64,000 nucleotides of DNA from contig NZ_CP017174.1 in NCBI RefSeq assembly GCF_006402735.1, positions 8,350,001 through 8,414,000 on the forward strand, read 5' to 3'. Made by a program: the position numbers and the translations under genes. A model generated the notes under the pieces. It saw only the letters and a list, made by a program, of their open reading frames with translations, made no database searches and was not told the origin of the DNA. Below, one piece after another: positions 51,323 through 59,472 of this stretch (position 1 is its first letter; each line of letters begins with the position of its first letter). Source of the stretch: Myxococcus xanthus (lineage in GTDB: Bacteria > Myxococcota > Myxococcia > Myxococcales > Myxococcaceae).

Positions 51323-52354
51323 CTACACCTTCTCCAGCACGCGCGACAGCACCTGCGCGGTGAAGTTCACCAGCGGAATCACGCGCCGGTAGTCCATGCG
51401 CGTGGGGCCGATGACGCCCACCGTGCCCAGCACCTGCTCCTGGTTGCCGTAGGGGCTGGCGATGACGGTGACGTCGCCGGCCGCGGAGAAGTCGCTCTCC
51501 GCGCCGATGAAAATCTGCATCTCGTTGGCCACCTGCACCCGGTCCAGCAGCGACAGCAGCTTGTGCTTCTCATCCAGGGCCCTGAAGAGCGCGCGCATGC
51601 GCTCCACGTCCGCGAACTCCGGCTGCTCGAAGAAGGAACCCGTGCCCTGGATGAGCACCCGCTCCGTGGACGCCAGGTCCGTGGCCGCCGCGCCCAGCTT
51701 CAGCGCCTTGGCCGTCAGCGCGTTGTAGAGCGCCTGCTCCTGGTCCATCTCCGCGCGGATGCGCTCGCGCGCCGACTCCAGCGGCACCTCCCGCAGCAGC
51801 TCCGACAGGTAGTTGCTCGCCTTGAGCAGTTCGTCGGAGGTGATGGGGAACTCCACGGTAATCGCCTTGTTGTGCACCTGGCCGCTCTGCCCCACCAGGA
51901 TGGCGAGCACCCGGTCCTCGCGCAGCCGGACGAACTCGATGCGCCGGAACACCGCCGACTCCGGCCGCGGCGCCACCACCACGCCCGCGTGGCGCGTCAG
52001 CGAATGGAGGATGCGGCTGGCCTCGCCCAGCATCTCCGCCAGGTCGGCCTCGTGCGCGAGCCCCGCGTGGATGAGCTCCCTGTCACGCGGCGTCGGGTCC
52101 TTCAGCTTCACCAGCGTGTCCACGTAGAAGCGGTAGCCCTGGTCGGTGGGAACACGCCCAGCGGAGGTGTGGGGCTTCTCCAAGAAGCCCAGCTCCTCCA
52201 GGTCCGCCAGCACGTTGCGCATGGTGGCGGAGGACACCTCGAACCCCGACCTGCGGGTGAGCTGCTGACTGCCAACCGGCCCGCCCGTGGAGATGTACTC
52301 CTGGACGACCGCCCGGAGGACTTCCTTCTCACGTTCACCCAGCTCTTCGGACAT
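51323..52354 (-). CDS. hrcA: Heat-inducible transcription repressor HrcA
   Basis: HrcA represses chaperone operons by binding CIRCE elements. The product has 343 residues. The N-terminal winged HTH is clear: LREKEV-type start (EREKEVLRAVVQEYISTGGPV), then GSQQLTRRSGFEVSSATMRNVLADLEELGFL and HTSAGRVPTDQGYRFYV. A GAF-like domain follows, then the C-terminal ASPYGNQEQVLGTVGVIGPTRMDY motif. grpE, dnaK and dnaJ do not follow it here. No CIRCE sequence (TTAGCACTC-N9-GAGTGCTAA) is seen upstream. Confidence 0.92.
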   Translation of the reverse strand: MSEELGEREKEVLRAVVQEYISTGGPVGSQQLTRRSGFEVSSATMRNVLADLEELGFLEKPHTSAGRVPTDQGYRFYVDTLVKLKDPTPRDRELIHAGLAHEADLAEMLGEASRILHSLTRHAGVVVAPRPESAVFRRIEFVRLREDRVLAILVGQSGQVHNKAITVEFPITSDELLKASNYLSELLREVPLESARERIRAEMDQEQALYNALTAKALKLGAAATDLASTERVLIQGTGSFFEQPEFADVERMRALFRALDEKHKLLSLLDRVQVANEMQIFIGAESDFSAAGDVTVIASPYGNQEQVLGTVGVIGPTRMDYRRVIPLVNFTAQVLSRVLEKV

Positions 52355-52588
52355 CCCTGGCGCTCACTCCGGAGCCACCGGTGCGGCGGCATCTCCGCCC
52401 TGGCTCCATGGGAAAGTCTAAGGAAGCGGCCCCGGGCATTCAATCCGGGAGCCGCCCTGTCCCTACGGGCAACCCGGCGCGACATTCCCGACGCGACCAT
52501 TCCAGCCAGCCGGACGGCCGCCCCGACGCACGAGCGTGCTGCCCGTCACTGTACTTCCCCGGAAAGGGCCCGGCTGTGACGTGTGGCA

Positions 52589-53572
52589 ATGCCCACATGG
52601 CCGGCGAAATTCGCCGGCGATACAAGCCGCGCCGTGCCCGCCTCGCGTGCCGCGTCCCTCCCCGTCTCACAGCCAGCCCCCGTCAGCCTGCCCTCTGGAG
52701 ACGTCCTTCCCGGAGGTGCCCAGCGCGGGTGGCTCATCGCCAGCCTCCTGTCTCTATACGTTATTTGGGGCTCCACCTATCTGGCCATCCGGTGGGCGCT
52801 GGAAGGCGGCATGCCGCCGTTCCAGATGTCAGGAGTGCGCTTCGTGCTCGCCGGCGCCCCGCTCTTCGCGGTGCTGTGGCTGCGCGGGGCGCCCGTGCCC
52901 ACGGCCCGTCAGTGGGGCGCCAGCGCGCTGGTCGGACTGTTGCTGCTGGGCGTGGGCAACGGGGGGCTCGTCTTCGCGCAGCAGTCGGTGCCGTCGGGCG
53001 TGGCCGCGCTGGTGGTGGGCAGCCTGCCCTTGTGGACAGCGCTCTTCGGGGGGCTCTTCGGCCAGTGGCCCGGGCGCGCGGAGCGCTGGGGACTGGCCGT
53101 CGGCTTCGGCGGCATCGTCCTGCTCAACCTGGGCAGTGACATGGGCGGCGGCCTGCTGCCGACGCTGGCGTTGCTGGTGTCGCCCATGAGCTGGGCGCTG
53201 GGCTCGGTGTGGAGCCGCCGGCTGCCCATGCCGCAGGGACTGATGTCCACCGCGGCGCAGATGCTGTGCGGTGGCGTCATCATGCTGGGATTCGGCCTGC
53301 TGATTGGGGAGCGCCCCACGGCCATGCCCACGCCCAAGGCGGTGCTCGCGTTCTTCTACCTCGTCATCTTCGGCTCGCTGGTGGGCTACAGCGCCTATGG
53401 CTACCTGCTGCGCAACGCGCGCCCGTCGCTGGCCACCAGCTACGCCTACGTCAACCCGGTGCTGGCGGTGTTCCTGGGCGGCCTCCTGGCGGGCGAGACG
53501 ATGACGCCCACGGCCTGGCTGGCCATGGGCGCCATCCTGGGCGCGGTCGTGTTGCTGACGCGCAAGAAGTGA
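52589..53572 (+). CDS. EamA/DMT-superfamily inner-membrane transporter
   Basis: The product has about 327 residues. The start is uncertain: GTG at 52583, ATG at 52589 and GTG at 52634 are in frame and none has a strong Shine-Dalgarno sequence. About 45 non-conserved residues precede the first helix. Ten transmembrane helices form two EamA repeats: LYVIWGSTYLAIRWALEGGMPP and FRFVLAG-type helix (MSGVRFVLAGAP) in the first, AQMLCGGVIMLGFGLLIGE and TSYAYVNPVLAVFLGGLLAGE in the second. It is close to YedA/RhaT-type metabolite exporters; substrate unknown. Divergent from hrcA. Confidence 0.87.
   Translation: MPTWPAKFAGDTSRAVPASRAASLPVSQPAPVSLPSGDVLPGGAQRGWLIASLLSLYVIWGSTYLAIRWALEGGMPPFQMSGVRFVLAGAPLFAVLWLRGAPVPTARQWGASALVGLLLLGVGNGGLVFAQQSVPSGVAALVVGSLPLWTALFGGLFGQWPGRAERWGLAVGFGGIVLLNLGSDMGGGLLPTLALLVSPMSWALGSVWSRRLPMPQGLMSTAAQMLCGGVIMLGFGLLIGERPTAMPTPKAVLAFFYLVIFGSLVGYSAYGYLLRNARPSLATSYAYVNPVLAVFLGGLLAGETMTPTAWLAMGAILGAVVLLTRKK
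52600..52618. promoter_or_regulatory. Near-palindrome in the hrcA / EamA intergenic region
   Basis: GCCGGCGAA and TTCGCCGGC are perfect 9-base arms about a single central A. If the EamA start is the later GTG, the palindrome is non-coding and could be an operator. If an upstream start is used, it is within the coding sequence. It does not resemble CIRCE. Confidence 0.3.
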
Positions 53573-53575
53573 CGC

Positions 53576-54481
53576 TCAGTTGACGAGCAGCACCTTGCCC
53601 ACGCCGCTCTGCTCCGCCAGCTTCTGCGCTTCCTTCACCTGCTCCAGCGGGAAGCGCTTGCTGACGGGGATGACCAGGTCGCCCTTGGCGACGGCCTGCC
53701 CCAGTTGCGTCAGGCGGCGCGAGTCCGGGTGCGTGAAGATGGCGCGCACGGTGATTTGCCGCCCCTTGGCCTCGGGAGGCTCACCCAGGACGCTGCCGAG
53801 GGTGCCGCCGGGCTTCACCTTCTCCAGAACGCTGGCCACCACCTTGCCGCCCACGGTGTCCGCCACCGCGTCCAGCATGGGCAGCTTCGCGAACTCGTCC
53901 GCGACGTCGAGCGCGAAGACGCCGTCCACGCCCAGCTTCTGCGCCTCCGCCTTCTGGTTGGCGCGCACGCCGGCCAGCACCTTCGCGCCCCGGGCTTTCG
54001 CCGCGAAGACGGCGGCGCGGCCCACCGCCCCCAGCGCGCCGATGACGAGCACCGTGTCCCCCTTCTTGGGGTTCACCGCCTCTTCCATCAGTTGCACGCC
54101 AGTGAGCGTGACCAGAGGGAGCGCGGCGGCGTCCTTCAGGTCCATGGACTCAGGGACCTTCGCCCAGGACTCCACGGGCGCGACGACCTTCTCCGCGTAG
54201 CCCGCGTTCACCACACCCATGACGCGGTCGCCTGGCTTGAAGTCGTTGACGCCCGGGCCCACCTCCATGACCTCACCGGCCACGTCCCGCCCGAGGATGG
54301 TGGGGAACTGCACGGGCATCATCGCCTTCATGTCCCCGCGGCGAATCTTCCAGTCCACGGGGTTGATGCCCGCGGCGGTGACGCGGACCTTCACCTCGCC
54401 CGGCCCCACCTTCGGCTCGGGCATGTCTTGAATGGCGAGCGCATCCACGTCTCCATAGGACTTGAGCACCACGGCTTTCAT
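53576..54481 (-). CDS. Zinc-independent quinone oxidoreductase-like (MDR superfamily) protein
   Basis: The product has 301 residues. The N-terminal GroES-like domain opens MKAVVLKSYGDVDALAIQDMP and has VTAAGINPVDWKIRRGDM and FPTILGRDVAGEVMEVG. The Rossmann domain has VLVIGALGAVGRAAVFAAKARGAKV for NADPH. The catalytic-zinc Cys and the structural-zinc Cys cluster of alcohol dehydrogenases are absent, so it belongs with quinone or enone reductases. It reads toward the EamA gene with three bases between stops. Likely cytoplasmic detoxification of quinones or unsaturated carbonyls. Confidence 0.88.
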   Translation of the reverse strand: MKAVVLKSYGDVDALAIQDMPEPKVGPGEVKVRVTAAGINPVDWKIRRGDMKAMMPVQFPTILGRDVAGEVMEVGPGVNDFKPGDRVMGVVNAGYAEKVVAPVESWAKVPESMDLKDAAALPLVTLTGVQLMEEAVNPKKGDTVLVIGALGAVGRAAVFAAKARGAKVLAGVRANQKAEAQKLGVDGVFALDVADEFAKLPMLDAVADTVGGKVVASVLEKVKPGGTLGSVLGEPPEAKGRQITVRAIFTHPDSRRLTQLGQAVAKGDLVIPVSKRFPLEQVKEAQKLAEQSGVGKVLLVN

Positions 54482-54632
54482 GCGGGCCTCCCAACGCGAA
54501 AGAGCTGACGTCGCGCGAAGGGTAATCACTCATGGAGGCCGCCCACTGCGGCGCCTGCCCGTCCCTACCTCCCCCTTGCTGGAAGGGCGGCCGGCGGGTC
54601 CGGGGCAGGCGAGCTTCAGGATGGAAAATCGA

Positions 54633-56498
54633 TCATTGGTTCGGACGGTAGATGCTCAACGAACCACTGTAAGACACCGCTATCACCGGCTGGCCCGCCA
54701 CATCCAACGCCAGGGTCGAATACGTCTGGTGGCCTGACCTCGAGGCCAGGTCCGTCGACAGCGCTCCCCGAGCGTACCAGGAGACGTAGGTACCCTGCGT
54801 CGAGTCACCACCGATGAACGTCACCAGCGCGCGTCCCTCGGCATCCACCGCGACTGACGGGCAACGGCGTCCTTGCCTCTGGAACGAATGCTCCGCGGAC
54901 GTCACGACACGGCGGTCCCAGGCCGCACCAGACCATTGAGCGACCACCACCTTCTGATGGTAGGCACGGGCATCCAGCTCCGCCCAGACCGCCACGGGCC
55001 GTCCATCGGGCGTCGTGGCCAGCGCGGGTTCGGAGACCTGATGATTCAAGGCATCCAGGCCTTCGTGGATGAGCCGGCCTCCCACCGCCACCCAGCCGGA
55101 GCCGTTCCAGTGTCGGACGTACAGTCCCGCTCCGACTTCCGAGGACTCTGCTTCCGCCCAGGCAAGGAAGACGCCCCCCGAACCATCCACACTCAACGCA
55201 GGAGCCCCTGTCGACACGGTGGCTTCCGGGCCCATCCCCACCCGCTGCACCGCTCCCAATGGCCGCCACTGGTCGGCTTCCCAACGCTGCACGCGAATGC
55301 CGTCAGCGGCGCTCCAAGCCACGACCGGACGACCTTCGCTGTCCACGACGAGGCTGGCGCCAGACAACTCCGCCGCTTCAGGCGCGTTCAGGCGTCCCCC
55401 CAGGGGCTGCCAGGTGGGTGGCACCCACTGGAAGACGTGGAGCGCCGGACTGGCATGCGCGGATTCGTGGTGCTGGAACGCAATCACGGGGTGGCCATCC
55501 GAGCCCAACGCGAGCAGGGGGTCAGAGACACCTGCCGCCTCGGACGCGCCCGGCACGACGACCGGCTCCCCGACCTGCTGCCAATGGCGTTGCTGCTGGC
55601 GTCCCACGACGATGTGCGTCCCAAGCTTGGCCCCATCGTGCTGCCCCTGGCCGGAGACGTCGGCCAGCGCGAGTACCGCATCCCCGTCCGGCCCCACGGC
55701 CAACGCCGGCCGGCCTACGACCGAGAGGGGCGTGTATCCCAACCCTGGAGACCAGGTCGACAGGTACATGGGGTCTCTCATGAAAAGGGGGACGCTCCAG
55801 GTCCAGGAGTAACGCGGCCCCTTTTCCGGGTTGAATTGCGCGGGGTTCCCAGCCAGGTCCGTGATGTTTCCCAGGGGCAGCGAAGCCGAGCCCTCCGCTG
55901 GCAGCAGGTCGGGAACGCCGATTGGCGCGAACACGAGCAAGCCACTGTGGGCCAAGGACATGCGGGGCGTCAGTTCCCGGTCATTGACCCGGACGCTGGC
56001 CGTCACATCTTCGTCGCGGGCGAACCGGACGGGCTCCGAGAACTTCACCTGCAGGGTCGATGCATGACTGGGGAACAAATCCGTCGACCACGGAGATGCC
56101 TCCACTACGACGGGCCCCGTGCGGTCCACCGACACGGGGTGCTTCGGGCTCATGAGGGTGTGGCCCTTCCATTGAGTTCGAGCCTGGAGTTGATAGATGC
56201 CCTCGGGTTTGTCCGTCGTGTCCCACGTGAATTCGAAAGGCGGCAGCAGGGTGGCCAGCAGTGCGCCATCCAGGAAGAGCTCCACCGTTTCGGGTTGCCC
56301 CCCTTGCATCTGCACCGTCACGAGGAGGCTTCCGTTGACGTGCTCCATTCCCCGCGCGTTGTTGATCTCCAGCCGCATGGAATCACCAGGGGAGTGATTC
56401 GGTGGAGTCCCGTCGGAAAGGTCACCACAGCCGAGCAGGGACAGCGTGGCGATGAGGAGGGAGGAACGCGCGGAGGGCAAGGAGAGAGAGCGAGGCAT
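54633..56498 (-). CDS. Lipoprotein with Ig-like and propeller-like repeats
   Basis: The product has 621 residues. The signal MPRSLSLPSARSSLLIATLSLLGC has lipobox LLGC. Residues 45-130 and 130-240 form Ig-like domains (VELFLDGALLATLLPPFEFTWDT; VEASPWSTDL...LQVKFSEPVRF). From about 265 a repeat of 45-60 residues recurs: PALAVGPDGDAVLALAD, LLALGSDGHPVIAFQHH, SLVVDSEGRPVVAWSAA, ALSVDGSGGVFLAWAEA, ALATTPDGRPVAVWAEL and SVAVDAEGRALVTFIGG. This is typical of a six- to eight-bladed propeller. It is the last gene of the sigma/anti-sigma/caspase unit (71-base gap), probably on the outer membrane. Confidence 0.75.
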   Translation of the reverse strand: MPRSLSLPSARSSLLIATLSLLGCGDLSDGTPPNHSPGDSMRLEINNARGMEHVNGSLLVTVQMQGGQPETVELFLDGALLATLLPPFEFTWDTTDKPEGIYQLQARTQWKGHTLMSPKHPVSVDRTGPVVVEASPWSTDLFPSHASTLQVKFSEPVRFARDEDVTASVRVNDRELTPRMSLAHSGLLVFAPIGVPDLLPAEGSASLPLGNITDLAGNPAQFNPEKGPRYSWTWSVPLFMRDPMYLSTWSPGLGYTPLSVVGRPALAVGPDGDAVLALADVSGQGQHDGAKLGTHIVVGRQQQRHWQQVGEPVVVPGASEAAGVSDPLLALGSDGHPVIAFQHHESAHASPALHVFQWVPPTWQPLGGRLNAPEAAELSGASLVVDSEGRPVVAWSAADGIRVQRWEADQWRPLGAVQRVGMGPEATVSTGAPALSVDGSGGVFLAWAEAESSEVGAGLYVRHWNGSGWVAVGGRLIHEGLDALNHQVSEPALATTPDGRPVAVWAELDARAYHQKVVVAQWSGAAWDRRVVTSAEHSFQRQGRRCPSVAVDAEGRALVTFIGGDSTQGTYVSWYARGALSTDLASRSGHQTYSTLALDVAGQPVIAVSYSGSLSIYRPNQ

Positions 56499-56569
56499 CA
56501 GGGCTCCAAGGCATGCGGTGTCGTGCGCCCTTTGGACACGCGAGCCTGGACGCATGGGAACCTGGAGCT

Positions 56570-58096
56570 TCAGAAGTTCCATCCCAGCCCGACACCAGCG
56601 CTCGCGAGCGGCGTCAGCTCCGCTCCCTGGGGCAGCGGCATCACGGCCCCACCCACCGAGCCGGTGACGACCAGGGACATCCGTTCGACGCCAATCCACA
56701 CCGAAGCGCTCACGCCACCGTACGGCGCCGTCCCCGACCTGGATGCACCCGACTCATCCTGCAGGACGAAGAGAGCGCCCAGCTCCGGGCCGAGCACCAA
56801 AGCACCCCACCGGCCATGGAACCTGCGCCCCGTGCCCAGCCTCAGTGACCACTCCGTCTGACGGAGACCTCGGCTCATCACGGACGTGCTGGCGCGTCCG
56901 GCGGCCGTGCCCCACGCCACGTCGAGAAGGCCCGGGCGGAGGGGCACGTTGAACAAGGCCTGGAGCTGCCCCCCCATGCCCGGACCGAAGTGGCTGGCCG
57001 TCCGCGTCGCGAAGGAGCCACCCAGGTGCACCGCGCCTCGCCAGCCGCTGGAGCCCTTTTCCTTCATGACGACCAGCGCCCCCTTGCGGAGCAGCGGCTC
57101 ATCCACCAGCACATGCCCCTTCTCCGGCACCGCGACGCGCAGCTCCAGCCACGAGGCGTCCCGCCGCGAGCGCAGGCGGTAGCTCCCCGGCGGCAGGGCC
57201 AGCATCACCGGGCCACTCCCCTTGGAGAAGACGCCCATCACCACGCCGTCCTGCTCCGAGGCCACCACCCACTCGCCCGGCTCGGGCACGGTGATGAGCA
57301 AGCGGCTGGGCGCGAGCACGGGTTCGGTGAGCACCAGCTCGCCCTGCCCCTTCAAGTCGAAGTGGAAGTTCGGGTGCTGGGTGCCCGCGCGGGTCAGCAA
57401 CGTGGACTCCACCGTCCTCCCGTACGCGTAGGCATAGGACTCCTGGAGCGTGACACGCCCATCCCGGTTGAGGTCACCCGCGCCCCGAAGTCCCGCCAGC
57501 AGGTGGTGCGTGAAGAAGGAGCCCTGAAGGTCGTCGGCCTCCTGCGAGGCCTCGTCCGCGCTCGATGACGTGACGATGACGCGCCCCTTGATGGCGGGCG
57601 CGGACCACTGCACCAACCGCTCCTCCACCGGCTCCAGTCCCTTGATGCGGGTGGCCGCGCCGGAGCGGCACGAGTCGATGAACATCACCGCCACGCTCAC
57701 CGGTGATGCTTCCATGAACGCCACCAGGTCCTTCACGGGCAAGCGCGTTCCGGAGAGGTGCAGCGCCTCGCCATCCGCGTGGCTCGACACGTAGACGAGC
57801 AACTGGTCGCCCGGCGTGGCATCGCGCGCCATGCGTTCGCGCAGCGTCCCCAGGGCCGCCTTCACACGGTTCGCATCCGCGCCCAGGACGACCTGGGCAT
57901 CCTCCGGGTGGAGCCCGCCCGCGTCTCGGAACAGGGTGAACATGCGGCGCGCGTCCGCATCGGCGAAGCGCAGGGGCTCGTCCGAGGCCAACCCCCGGTT
58001 GGCGCCGATGAGGAGCGCATAGCGCCTGGGGGGCGGTGCTTCTCCGGCGGGAGCCTGGGACAGCAGCGCGGCGGTCAGCAGCGAGAGCAGCATCAT
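56570..58096 (-). CDS. Caspase-like (C14) protease with a C-terminal outer-membrane barrel domain
   Basis: The product has 508 residues. A signal peptide (LLSLLTAALLSQAPAG) predicts export. The caspase fold spans about 25-255: RYALLIGANRGL at the start, catalytic His106 in VYVSSHADG and catalytic Cys143 in FIDSCRSGA. An EF-hand-like loop (DLNRDGRVTLQE) is near 208. A PEGA-like beta segment covers about 265-330, where surface-anchored peptides often sit. From about 355 to the end strand-rich sequence ends GVGLGWNF, with a terminal Phe typical of outer-membrane barrels. The start overlaps the anti-sigma gene stop (ATGA). A protease that acts in the envelope, not the cytosol, is implied. Confidence 0.82.
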   Translation of the reverse strand: MMLLSLLTAALLSQAPAGEAPPPRRYALLIGANRGLASDEPLRFADADARRMFTLFRDAGGLHPEDAQVVLGADANRVKAALGTLRERMARDATPGDQLLVYVSSHADGEALHLSGTRLPVKDLVAFMEASPVSVAVMFIDSCRSGAATRIKGLEPVEERLVQWSAPAIKGRVIVTSSSADEASQEADDLQGSFFTHHLLAGLRGAGDLNRDGRVTLQESYAYAYGRTVESTLLTRAGTQHPNFHFDLKGQGELVLTEPVLAPSRLLITVPEPGEWVVASEQDGVVMGVFSKGSGPVMLALPPGSYRLRSRRDASWLELRVAVPEKGHVLVDEPLLRKGALVVMKEKGSSGWRGAVHLGGSFATRTASHFGPGMGGQLQALFNVPLRPGLLDVAWGTAAGRASTSVMSRGLRQTEWSLRLGTGRRFHGRWGALVLGPELGALFVLQDESGASRSGTAPYGGVSASVWIGVERMSLVVTGSVGGAVMPLPQGAELTPLASAGVGLGWNF

Positions 58097-58806
58097 GGGC
58101 TGGCGTTCACGGGGACGGCGAGACGGTAGTGGTGTGCCGCGCCTTCCAATGGCGCGGGGGGCTGGCAGTCCGTGGACTGCTTCCGCGCCGCGCAGGCGGC
58201 GGCGCGAATCGCCAGGGCCGCCCGGCCCGGTTCGGCCGGCAGCGGGGCATCCGAGAAGAAGGCATCCAGCACGAAGTCTCCGGGCGTGACGATGAAGGTC
58301 GGCGGCATCACCAGCGCGGCCGGGTCTCCCGACTGCATGCCCCGCGAGGGCCACAGGAGCGACACCTTGCCCGCCGCATCCGTGGCGAACACCAACGCAT
58401 ACCGGTAGGGCGCCGTCTTCAGCGAGAGCGTCACCACGTCTCCGGGCGACAGCGGCGCATCCACGGCGCCGTCCGCCTGCCTCACCACCGAGACGAAAGG
58501 ACCGCCCTTGACGCGGACGCCTTCCGGCGGCTCCCGCAGCACCACCACCGACGCCAGCCCCAAGGCCAGGGCCAGTGGAACCGCCCACCGCCACGTCCCG
58601 AGGAACCCACGCGCAGGTGCGGCACGCTGCGCCAGCACCCGCGTCCGCGTCCACGCGAACTCAGGCGCCTCACGCGCCGCGCCCGCCGCCTCGCGCAGCC
58701 GCGCCAGCCGTGCCTGGCACTGCTCGCACGCGGCGAGATGCGGCGGAGGAGCCGCGTCGCCCACGACCAGCTCATCCAGCGCGAGCCTCGACAGATGCCC
58801 GCTCAT
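58093..58806 (-). CDS. Anti-sigma factor with zinc-binding N-terminus and DUF4384-like periplasmic domain
   Basis: The product has 237 residues. The N-terminal zinc-binding anti-sigma motif is HLAACEQCQ (H-x3-C-x2-C near residues 23-30). One transmembrane helix lies near 75-92 (WAVPLALALGLASVVVL). The periplasmic part (about 100-200) has VVTLSLKTAPYRYALVFATD and GKVSLLWP, the pattern of DUF4384 domains that in many bacteria accompany caspase-like proteases. It is coupled by 4-base overlaps to the sigma gene before it and the caspase gene after it. It is likely to hold the sigma factor at the membrane and sense an envelope signal. Confidence 0.82.
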   Translation of the reverse strand: MSGHLSRLALDELVVGDAAPPPHLAACEQCQARLARLREAAGAAREAPEFAWTRTRVLAQRAAPARGFLGTWRWAVPLALALGLASVVVLREPPEGVRVKGGPFVSVVRQADGAVDAPLSPGDVVTLSLKTAPYRYALVFATDAAGKVSLLWPSRGMQSGDPAALVMPPTFIVTPGDFVLDAFFSDAPLPAEPGRAALAIRAAACAARKQSTDCQPPAPLEGAAHHYRLAVPVNASP

Positions 58807-59303
58807 GGCCGGGGCTCCAGCGCGAGCTCCCGCGCGCGAGCCCGAACCTTCTCCAGTTCGCGCCCCACCGTCTTGCGCGACAGGCCCACCACCTCCACGA
58901 TTTCCTCCTGGGTGAGCGCGTCCACGAAGTGGAGCGTCGCAATCTGGAGAGCCCGGTCATCCAGCTCGCGAGCCAGCACCCGCAGCAGGTTGCGCGCCTC
59001 CACTTCCTGCGGGTCCGCGCCCGCCTCCTCCGCTTCGGAGGGTGCCTGGGCGGGGACGTCCTTCAACGCCCGGCTCCGCAGCATGTTGAGGCAAACATGG
59101 GTGGTGACCCGGAAGATGTAGGTCATGGGGCGTGCCTCCGCGCGAAACGCCCCACCCGCCTGGAGGAGCCGGCAGAAGACCTCCTGCACGGCGTCCCAGG
59201 CATCCGAATCGCGGCCAAGCAGGGTCCTTGCCCTCCCGTGGACGGTGGGCGCGTACTTTTCATAGAGGTCGGCGAGCTCCGAGGCGCCTAGTCCCCGGGC
59301 CAT
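58803..59303 (-). CDS. ECF-type RNA polymerase sigma factor
   Basis: The product has 166 residues from the ATG preceded by GGAGAG at five bases; an ATG 18 bases upstream has no such site. Region 2 is LADLYEKYAPTVHGRARTLLG and AWDAVQEVFCRLLQ. Region 4 is LDDRALQIATLHFVDALTQEEIVEVVGLSRKTVGRELEKVRARA, with the HTH intact. There is no region 3. The downstream gene, overlapping by 4 bases, is the cognate anti-sigma factor. It probably controls its own operon and may control others, such as the divergent ankyrin gene. Confidence 0.88.
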   Translation of the reverse strand: MARGLGASELADLYEKYAPTVHGRARTLLGRDSDAWDAVQEVFCRLLQAGGAFRAEARPMTYIFRVTTHVCLNMLRSRALKDVPAQAPSEAEEAGADPQEVEARNLLRVLARELDDRALQIATLHFVDALTQEEIVEVVGLSRKTVGRELEKVRARARELALEPRP

Positions 59304-59472
59304 TTTCTCTCCACGCTCCATTGGACACGCGACCGTGCCAGCGTGGGAACATCCCCCCTAGAAAAAACGCGGCCGGCCCCTTCGTCTTGAAGCGCGGGTG
59401 GCGCCCACCAAGCTCCGCGGCCATTCGCCGGTGATTCAGCCCTTCTCCACTCACGCTCCACAGGAAATCGCC

